Assembly (NCBI GenBank): GCA_027031565.1
Contig: JALVPX010000012.1
Coordinates: forward strand, 9,011-20,886
Origin: Deltaproteobacteria bacterium
GTDB lineage: Bacteria; Desulfobacterota; Dissulfuribacteria; Dissulfuribacterales; JALVPX01
DNA length: 11,876 nt
Reading direction: 5' to 3'
The notes under the pieces were generated by a model. The model saw only the letters and a program-made list of their open reading frames with translations, had not been told where the DNA came from and did not search any database. Within the stretch, counting starts at the first letter, position 1, and every line of letters starts with the position of its first letter. The translations under genes and the position numbers were made by a program. Of this stretch, positions 4,324 to 9,897 are shown piece after piece.

Positions 4324-5346
4324 ATGAATCTAACTGTTGAAGAATATTTTGAAAAGCTGAACATTTACACAAAGTATTTCAAACAAATAACACCGGACGG
4401 CTCTGAAAGACAATTTTTCAGGCTCAAGTTCGATGGCAGACCGGCAGTAGCCGTATTCCCGGCACCTGGACCAAGCGGAATGGCTGAAGCCAGAAGCCTT
4501 GCCAAAATTGCGTTTCATTTGTGGGAGAAAAAAATCAACGTTCCGCAGCCTCTATTTTTTGACAGCTGCGCCGGCGTTGTAATCATGGAAGATAAAGGAA
4601 ATGAAAGGTTTCAAAACCTTGTTGAAAATGGCAGCTGGCAGGCAATAGGTGAAAAATATGAACAAGTGCTTCAGCATCTTGCCGAATTCCAGATCAAGGG
4701 TATAGAAGATTTTGATACCACATGGTGTTACGACACCAAGAGCTATGACAGCAGCCTTGCACTGGAAAGAGAGGTCTTCTATTTCATCAATTCGTTTCTG
4801 AAGGACCTTGTCAAATATGAACCAGATCACGCCTTGAGCATTGAACTGCACAAAATCGCCCTCAAAGTGGACGCACTGCATTACAACCACTTCCTGCTCC
4901 ACAGGGATTTTCAATCACGAAACATCTTGATTCAAGACATGAAACCGTGGTTCATAGATTTTCAGGCCGCCAGAAAAGGCCCTCTGGCCTATGATGTGGC
5001 CTCGCTTTTGCTTGATCCGTACACCTACATTGACACACGGAGCTGGCCGCAATTGATTCATGCTTACGTAAATTATATCAACGAAAATCTTGGTGCCAAA
5101 ATCAAAGAGGGCCTCTTCATGGAAGACTTTGCAGTTGTTTCGCTGCTTCGCACCCTGCAGGTCTTGGGGGCCTTTGCCTTTTTGACAAAAAAGAAAGGAA
5201 AGACCTTTTTTGCTAAATTCATTCCCGTTGCTATTTCCAGGCTCAAGGAAATTTTAGATCTTTTTTACCCATCCACTCTTTACAAGCTCCACGAGGTGGT
5301 GGAACATTTGGGTCGTCAAAACCGCTTATGGAATTTCAGACAATAA
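4324..5346 (+). CDS. AmgK-like aminoglycoside-phosphotransferase-fold kinase (probable amino sugar anomeric kinase)
   Basis: A 340-residue protein kinase-fold enzyme. It shows a nucleotide-loop region GSERQFFRL (26-34), a hinge-like VVIMEDKG (85-92), the catalytic loop HRDFQSRN (193-200, with Asp195 and Asn200), and the metal-binding IDFQAARKGPLAYDVASLL (211-229, with Asp212). The last motif closely resembles AmgK, which phosphorylates carbon 1 of N-acetylmuramate/N-acetylglucosamine in peptidoglycan recycling; the length also fits. I chose ATG 4324 over the upstream TTG 4294 because the latter sits in the divergent gene's ribosome binding site and adds ten unconserved residues. Its 3' end overlaps trkH by 19 bases, so it leads a probable operon. 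The usual nucleotidyltransferase partner MurU is not adjacent, so the sugar substrate is unproven. Confidence 0.75.
   Translation: MNLTVEEYFEKLNIYTKYFKQITPDGSERQFFRLKFDGRPAVAVFPAPGPSGMAEARSLAKIAFHLWEKKINVPQPLFFDSCAGVVIMEDKGNERFQNLVENGSWQAIGEKYEQVLQHLAEFQIKGIEDFDTTWCYDTKSYDSSLALEREVFYFINSFLKDLVKYEPDHALSIELHKIALKVDALHYNHFLLHRDFQSRNILIQDMKPWFIDFQAARKGPLAYDVASLLLDPYTYIDTRSWPQLIHAYVNYINENLGAKIKEGLFMEDFAVVSLLRTLQVLGAFAFLTKKKGKTFFAKFIPVAISRLKEILDLFYPSTLYKLHEVVEHLGRQNRLWNFRQ
4327..4355 (-). promoter_or_regulatory. Candidate promoter of the DUF3786 gene
   Basis: On the minus strand TTTTCA (plus 4350-4355) and TAGATT (plus 4327-4332) are separated by 17 bases; each matches 4 of 6 consensus bases. Transcription would start near 4320. 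The evidence is weak, but some promoter must lie in or near the divergent coding sequence. Confidence 0.22.
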
Positions 5347-6692
5347 CAAAGAAATTGTGGCGCCAGCCCCCTTTTATGGTGATTGCAGCCTTTGGACTGC
5401 TCGACCTGCTTGGTGCTGCTGTCTTGCTTATGCCTGGGATGAACTACCACGGCCTTTCAATACTGGATGCGCTCTTTACCTCCACTTCAGCAGTCTGCGT
5501 GACCGGACTCACAGTAACAGACACTGCCTCTTCTTTTACGCGCCACGGTCAATATGTGATCATGGGATTGATCCAGATAGGAGGCCTGGGAGTTATGACT
5601 ATTTCTACATTGCTCTTTCTCACCATAGGCCAGCCTGTGAAAATATCCCACAAGATATTCTTGAAGGAAGCGTTTCTGTCCAAACATACCCCTACACTTG
5701 GCAGCCTCATGGGTACAATAGTCCTGTACACCTTTGTTGCAGAAACAGCCGTGGGTCTCACTCTCACCTTTTTCTTTCTCAAATTTTTTCCGCCTGAAGA
5801 AGCATTGTTCCAGGGGCTGTTTCATGCAGTATCCGCCTTTTGCAATGCCGGATTTTCCACATTTCATAATGGCCTGTACCCCTTTAAAGAGAACGCATTC
5901 ATCATGTTTGCAATTATGGCGGCAATCATGATGGGAAACACCGGTTTTGCCATAGCATATGAAATAGGAGAAAAAATGTTCAAGGGCAGCCGCAAGCCCT
6001 GGTCTCTCCACTTCAAACTCACCATGTATACCCATATTGTGCTCCTCGTTGCTGGGACGCTGTGCTTTTTCTTCCTTGAAAGAAACAACGTGCTGTCAGG
6101 TATGAATCTTTCCACAAAATGGCTTACCAGCCTTTTCCACAGCGTGAGTGTGCGTACAGCAGGCTTCAATACCGTTGATATTGCGGCCTTGAACGATGAT
6201 ACCCTTTACATAATGCTTCTTTTAATGGCAGTCGGAGCGTGCCCGGGCTCAACCGGCGGAGGGCTCAAGACCAGCACCTTGGCAGCACTTTGGGTTACTG
6301 CAGTAAGCAGGCTAAAAGGGCATAGAAAGGCAACAGTAAACCGAAGGAGCATACCAGATTCCACAATACAGCGAATCTTGGTATTGTTTACACTCTATGT
6401 GAGTGCGATATTGCTTTCCCACCTGCTCATGATGATCTCTGGCAGAAACCATTCTTTTCTTCAAAGTTCAAACAGGTTTCTTGCCACTTTGTTTGAAAGT
6501 GTGTCTGCACTCGGCACCGTGGGCCTCACATTAGATTTGACGCCCAAGCTGAATACAACAGGAAAGATAGTAATAATATGCACCATGTTTGTAGGCAGGG
6601 TTGGGCTGCTGTCGCTTGTTTCAGCCCTTACACAAGGGGTTGCAAAACAAAAGCCTTACCACTATGCCAGTGAAGACATAATGGTAGGCTGA
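5328..6692 (+). CDS. trkH: K+ uptake channel subunit, TrkH/KtrB family
   Basis: A 454-residue integral membrane protein of the Trk/Ktr/HKT superfamily that moves K+ into the cell. All four pore-loop repeats are visible: SAVCVTGLT (54-62), SAFCNAGF (169-176), VSVRTAGFN (273-281) and VSALGTVGLT (392-401), each with its filter glycine. The gating-loop region GACPGSTGGGLKTST (303-317) and the last GRVGLLSL (423-430) are also typical. The length is nearer KtrB than the longer enteric TrkH, which fits its single-RCK partner. ATG 5328 lies 19 bases inside the kinase gene with only a weak Shine-Dalgarno, suggesting translational coupling; ATG 5376 would begin too close to the first membrane segment. 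The trkA-like gene follows after 21 bases. Whether transport is coupled to Na+ or H+ cannot be told from sequence. Confidence 0.94.
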   Translation: MEFQTITKKLWRQPPFMVIAAFGLLDLLGAAVLLMPGMNYHGLSILDALFTSTSAVCVTGLTVTDTASSFTRHGQYVIMGLIQIGGLGVMTISTLLFLTIGQPVKISHKIFLKEAFLSKHTPTLGSLMGTIVLYTFVAETAVGLTLTFFFLKFFPPEEALFQGLFHAVSAFCNAGFSTFHNGLYPFKENAFIMFAIMAAIMMGNTGFAIAYEIGEKMFKGSRKPWSLHFKLTMYTHIVLLVAGTLCFFFLERNNVLSGMNLSTKWLTSLFHSVSVRTAGFNTVDIAALNDDTLYIMLLLMAVGACPGSTGGGLKTSTLAALWVTAVSRLKGHRKATVNRRSIPDSTIQRILVLFTLYVSAILLSHLLMMISGRNHSFLQSSNRFLATLFESVSALGTVGLTLDLTPKLNTTGKIVIICTMFVGRVGLLSLVSALTQGVAKQKPYHYASEDIMVG

Positions 6693-6713
6693 TAATGCAA
6701 AAGGTAAATCAAA

Positions 6714-7370
6714 ATGGCGCGATATGAGTTTGCAATTATAGGCCTGGGGAAGTTTGGCATACACTTGGGCAAGACCCTGGCAAGGGCTGGGAAAAGGGTT
6801 CTATGCATAGACAGGCAGGAAGAACTCGTCCAGAAGATAAGCGAAGACGTCACAGACGCAGTAGTGGCAGATGGCAGCGACAAGGAGGTCTTGGAGAGCC
6901 TGGGCATGGCAGATATTGAGACTGTGATCGTGGCAGTTGGTGACATGACTCACAGTGTCCTTATAGCCCTCTACCTGCGTGAACTAGGGGTTAACAAGAT
7001 ATTGGCCAAGGCCAACGATGAAGACCATTCAAAGCTTCTTTCCCTGGTGGGGGCCCACCGGGTGATCATTCCTGAAAGGAATGCTGCCAAAGATATGGCC
7101 AATTCCCTTTTATCACCAAACATCGTTGACTTTCTGCCAATGCTGGAAGGCTATGTGATCGCCCAGCTAGAACCGCCGAAGCCATTTCTGGGACACTCCC
7201 TGGAAGAGCTGCAGCTGCGCAAGAAATACCACGTCTACGTGCTGGCCATACAAAATAAACAAACCAATGAGATGAACCTCATGCCCAGTGCAAGGCACAT
7301 CCTCCACAAGAATGAAATCGTATACGTACTGGGCAAGCGTGAAGACGTGGACAAACTACAGAAAATATAA
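6714..7370 (+). CDS. trkA: Trk/Ktr K+ uptake regulatory subunit (single RCK), TrkA/KtrA family
   Basis: A 218-residue cytoplasmic protein with one RCK_N Rossmann domain: GLGKFG (10-15, with Gly10, Gly12, Gly15), the acidic ribose-binding Asp33 after strand 2 (VLCIDRQ), VVADGSDKEVL (50-60), and IVAVGD after it. A C-terminal RCK_C domain spans about 140-218 (PFLGHSLEELQLRKKYHVYVLAI). It should form an octameric ring under the TrkH dimer and gate it in response to ATP/ADP or NAD(H). A single RCK unit makes it KtrA-like, unlike the tandem 450-residue enteric TrkA. AAGG nine bases before ATG 6714 serves as a modest ribosome binding site. It is cotranscribed with trkH (21-base gap) and rlmD (9-base gap). 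Confidence 0.94.
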   Translation: MARYEFAIIGLGKFGIHLGKTLARAGKRVLCIDRQEELVQKISEDVTDAVVADGSDKEVLESLGMADIETVIVAVGDMTHSVLIALYLRELGVNKILAKANDEDHSKLLSLVGAHRVIIPERNAAKDMANSLLSPNIVDFLPMLEGYVIAQLEPPKPFLGHSLEELQLRKKYHVYVLAIQNKQTNEMNLMPSARHILHKNEIVYVLGKREDVDKLQKI

Positions 7371-7379
7371 CAGAAACAT

Positions 7380-8714
7380 ATGCCAAGTCGAAGGAGAAGA
7401 AGGCGCAGGAAAAGGGTACCAGATGAGCTGGTAGAGGCATTCGTCAGCAACCTCTCCCATGATGGGCGCGGTATCGCAAAGGTAAACGGGAAGACCGTCT
7501 TCATTGACGGCGCACTTCCTGGCGAAACAGTAGTATTCAAATATGTACGCTGCTTTTCAAGATTTGACGAGGCAGTCGTTCAGAAGGTGTTGTCGCCTTC
7601 TCCGCATAGAGTCACACCTATTTGCAGCCACTTCATGGTGTGCGGTGGATGCAGTCTGCAACACATGAATCATGCTGCACAGGTAAAGGCAAAACAGGAG
7701 ATCCTGCTTGAACAGCTTGAACATTTTGCTGGCACATCTCCAAAGACGGTGCTTGAACCAATGACCGGGCCCATTTGGGGCTATCGCAGGTCTGCGCGGC
7801 TCGGCGCAAGGCTCGTTCCCAAAAAAGACGGTGTGCTCGTAGGTTTCAGGGAAAAGCACAGCTCCTATATCGCAGACCTCAAGAGGTGTGAAGTCTTACA
7901 CCCATCAGTAGGGCACCATATCCTGTCCTTGCGGGAATTGTTATCTTCACTGTCCATCCCTGACCTAGTTCCCCAGATCGAAGTAGCAGTTGCAGACAAC
8001 GGCACCGCCCTTGTCATCAGGCATCTTAAAGAGTTTGTCCACGAAGACAAGGCAAGGATATCGCATTTTGCTCGAACACATGGCTTTGTCATCTATCTGC
8101 AGCCTGGCGGGCCGGAAACCGTGTATCAATTGTGGCCCAACGAGGTCAAGAGGCTCTATTATGACGTTGCAGACATCAGGCTGTTCTTTGAGCCCGGGGA
8201 TTTTATCCAGGTCAACGCAGTAGTAAACCAAAAGATGGTCGCCAAGGCGCTCGATCTTTTGTCCCTTCAGCCAGACGAAACCGTCCTCGACCTTTTTTGC
8301 GGCATAGGGAATTTCAGCCTGCCAATGGCCAGGAGGGCAAAACTGGTGCTGGGAATAGAAGGAAGCTCAAAGATGGTTGAACGGGCGGCTTTGAACGCCA
8401 AAGGCAACGGCATAAATAACGCAATTTTCAAAAGCGCAGACCTTACCAGGGAAATCGGGCCTATATTCGAAGAATACGAGTTCAGCAAGATTCTGCTCGA
8501 CCCTCCAAGGTGTGGAGCTGTGGAAACAATGGAACATCTAGCCAAAAGCGGAGCAGAAAAGATCTTGTACATATCCTGCAACCCTGCAACCCTTTCAAGG
8601 GATGCAGGCATACTCCTTTCCAAGGGACCCTACGAGTTGACTGCTGCCGGCGTTGTTGACATGTTTCCACACACTTCCCATGCAGAAGCAATGGCGCTTT
8701 TTCACCTGGTGTGA
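7380..8714 (+). CDS. rlmD: 23S rRNA (uracil-C5)-methyltransferase, RlmD/RumA-like, with Fe-S ligand cysteines
   Basis: A 444-residue SAM-dependent m5U methyltransferase. It contains an Arg-rich N-terminus (RRRRRRRKR, 4-12), a TRAM RNA-binding domain (about 14-72), four 4Fe-4S ligand cysteines (82, 88, 91 in CSHFMVCGGC, and 170 in RCEVLHP), SAM motif DLFCGIGNFSLPMA (304-317), LLDPPRCGA (372-380), the nucleophile Cys400 in YISCNPATLSRD, and the base Glu436 in HTSHAEAMALF. The cysteine spacing matches E. coli RlmD (81/87/90/162), which methylates U1939 of 23S rRNA. A related single RlmCD-type enzyme could methylate two sites, so target specificity is inferred. ATG 7380 is the only possible start, because an in-frame TAA (the trkA stop) lies just upstream. 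There is no normal Shine-Dalgarno before it; translation may depend on termination of trkA nine bases earlier. Confidence 0.92.
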   Translation: MPSRRRRRRRKRVPDELVEAFVSNLSHDGRGIAKVNGKTVFIDGALPGETVVFKYVRCFSRFDEAVVQKVLSPSPHRVTPICSHFMVCGGCSLQHMNHAAQVKAKQEILLEQLEHFAGTSPKTVLEPMTGPIWGYRRSARLGARLVPKKDGVLVGFREKHSSYIADLKRCEVLHPSVGHHILSLRELLSSLSIPDLVPQIEVAVADNGTALVIRHLKEFVHEDKARISHFARTHGFVIYLQPGGPETVYQLWPNEVKRLYYDVADIRLFFEPGDFIQVNAVVNQKMVAKALDLLSLQPDETVLDLFCGIGNFSLPMARRAKLVLGIEGSSKMVERAALNAKGNGINNAIFKSADLTREIGPIFEEYEFSKILLDPPRCGAVETMEHLAKSGAEKILYISCNPATLSRDAGILLSKGPYELTAAGVVDMFPHTSHAEAMALFHLV

Positions 8715-8741
8715 TGACAGAAATGTTCTACGAAGCAGGCC

Positions 8742-8769
8742 TTGACTAATAAATAAGATTATTTATTTT
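8742..8769 (+). promoter_or_regulatory. Candidate promoter of the ABC transporter unit
   Basis: TTGACT (8742-8747) is followed after 16 bases by TATTTT (8764-8769), about 31 bases before the ATG of the ATPase gene. It overlaps an AT-only hairpin, so the stretch may act as promoter, terminator, or both. Confidence 0.4.
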
Positions 8770-8771
8770 TT
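8748..8771 (+). terminator. AT-only hairpin with T tail after rlmD
   Basis: AATAAATAA (8748-8756) and TTATTTATT (8759-8767) form a perfect inverted repeat that runs into six T residues (8766-8771), 34 bases after the rlmD stop. With no G-C pairs the stem is weak for a rho-independent terminator, but it separates the two operons. On the other reading it surrounds the -10 of the promoter above. Confidence 0.35.
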
Positions 8772-8787
8772 CTTGCTGGATTGCTCC

Positions 8788-8793
8788 AGGAGG
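8788..8793 (+). promoter_or_regulatory. Strong ribosome binding site of the ABC ATPase gene
   Basis: AGGAGG lies six bases before ATG 8800. This near-perfect Shine-Dalgarno decides the start against the in-frame TTG at 8773, which lies upstream of it. It is the strongest ribosome binding site in the window. Confidence 0.85.
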
Positions 8794-8799
8794 TTGGTT

Positions 8800-9744
8800 A
8801 TGATCGAAGCGCAAGATATTTCCATGCGTTACGGTTCTTTTGAGGCAGTCAAAGAATGCTCCTTCCATGTAGACCAGGGTGAGATCGTCGGCCTGTTAGG
8901 CCCGAATGGAGCCGGCAAGTCCACCATAATGAAGATCCTTTCAGCCCAGATCGTACCCACTAGCGGCACTGCCAAGATCAACGGCAATGACGTGGTGGAA
9001 AGCCCTATTAAGGCCAAAAAAGAGCTTGGCTATCTACCTGAACAGGCACCTTTGTATGATGAAATGGAGGTCAGGGAATATCTGGGCTTTGTTGGAAGGG
9101 CACGCCGCATAAATGGTCCGGAACTGAAAAGGCGCCTTTCATGGATTGCTGAAACGTGCGGCCTGACAGATGTGTGGTGCAGGCCGATCGACCAGCTGTC
9201 CAAGGGCTACAGGCAAAGGGTTGGGCTTGCACAGGCCTTGATCCATGATCCGCCGGTTTTGGTTCTTGATGAGCCCACGTCAGGCCTGGACCCGCTTCAG
9301 ATCATCGAAATAAGAGAACTGGTCAAGGAACTTTCAAAGACCAAGGCTGTACTGTTTAGTACTCACATACTCCAGGAAATAGAGGCCGTGAGTGACAGGA
9401 TTTTGATCATAAATGAAGGGCAAATCGTGGCCGATGGCCGCTTTGGTGAACTTGCAGCACGGATCTATCCCAAGGAGGTTGTCCGTATTGCCATCTACAC
9501 AGATGAAGATCCGGAAGATGAACTGAAGGCTATTCCATCAGTGGAAAATATTGAACCTGCAGGAACCGGAAATGGGGTCAAGAGATTTTTCATCAAAGGG
9601 CCAAGGGGGTCCAATCTGGATCAGGCTGCTGCCCAAGCTGCTGTCGAACATGGCTGGAAGGTCGTGGAACTAGCCAAACAGGCCCCGGACCTGGAGGAAA
9701 TATTCACTGCACTCATAAGGCATCAGATACAGAACAAGAACTAA
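8800..9744 (+). CDS. ABC transporter ATP-binding protein, GldA-like
   Basis: A 314-residue ATPase that would power the ABC-2 permease encoded downstream. In order it shows Walker A GPNGAGKS (34-41), the Q-loop in YLPEQAPLYDEMEV (78-91), signature LSKGYRQR (133-140), Walker B VLVLDEPTSGLDP (153-165, catalytic Glu158), and the switch histidine in FSTHI (186-190, His189). The LSKGY variant of LSGGQ is normal in this exporter subgroup. The C-terminal third (about 220-314) is the accessory region typical of GldA-like and Nod-type ATPases. It starts at ATG 8800 by its AGGAGG. Although GldA was named for gliding in Bacteroidetes, homologues with GldF/GldG partners are widespread in non-gliding bacteria, so motility should not be assumed. 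The substrate is unknown; an envelope component is most likely. Confidence 0.92.
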   Translation: MIEAQDISMRYGSFEAVKECSFHVDQGEIVGLLGPNGAGKSTIMKILSAQIVPTSGTAKINGNDVVESPIKAKKELGYLPEQAPLYDEMEVREYLGFVGRARRINGPELKRRLSWIAETCGLTDVWCRPIDQLSKGYRQRVGLAQALIHDPPVLVLDEPTSGLDPLQIIEIRELVKELSKTKAVLFSTHILQEIEAVSDRILIINEGQIVADGRFGELAARIYPKEVVRIAIYTDEDPEDELKAIPSVENIEPAGTGNGVKRFFIKGPRGSNLDQAAAQAAVEHGWKVVELAKQAPDLEEIFTALIRHQIQNKN

Positions 9745-9775
9745 AAAATGTGCTATCTGATGCATAGGATGCACA
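9720..9775 (+). other. Inverted repeats around the ABC ATPase stop codon, possible pseudoknot
   Basis: GCATCAGATA (9720-9729) is perfectly complementary to TATCTGATGC (9754-9763), spanning the TAA at 9742-9744. TGTGC (9749-9753), inside the loop, can pair with GCACA (9771-9775) beyond it, which is the geometry of an H-type pseudoknot with the helices directly abutting. No T run follows, so this is not an intrinsic terminator. It could stabilise the 3' end of the ATPase transcript or tune expression of the permease gene. Folding is inferred by eye. Confidence 0.4.
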
Positions 9776-9794
9776 AAATTCAACAAATAATATT

Positions 9795-9859
9795 GGGCAT
9801 GGCGCACGAGGGTGCAAAACTTGTAAAAGCCTCTGCCTCTCGCTGCTTTATGCCCTTTT
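9795..9859 (+). promoter_or_regulatory. Branched structure in the leader of the permease-GldG gene
   Basis: GGGCAT (9795-9800) pairs with ATGCCC (9850-9855) and encloses two hairpins: GCAC-GAGG-GTGC (9804-9815) and AAAGC/GCTTT (9826-9830 with 9845-9849). The closing strand is followed by TTTT. It lies 38 bases before the permease start codon, in an otherwise unexplained 153-base gap inside a transporter operon. It may be an attenuator or processing site; I do not recognise a riboswitch class. Confidence 0.3.
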
Positions 9860-9897
9860 GTCACAAATAACAAATCTTTGCGCATAGAGGATATCAA

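Noticed and set aside
5487..6035. 182-residue minus-strand frame and other antisense frames over trkH, rlmD and the permease gene
   Set aside because: They are shadows of strongly supported coding sequences and carry no recognisable motifs.
8773..8799. TTG at 8773 as start of the ABC ATPase
   Set aside because: AGGAGG at 8788-8793 lies downstream of it and is ideally placed for ATG 8800.
9196..9219. ABC signature LSKGY instead of LSGGQ as a possible inactivating change
   Set aside because: This variant is common in the GldA/ABC-2 exporter subgroup; all other catalytic motifs are intact.
9670..9897. 75-residue minus-strand frame over the transporter spacer
   Set aside because: It is partly antisense to the ATPase gene, and I see no ribosome binding site or motif supporting it.
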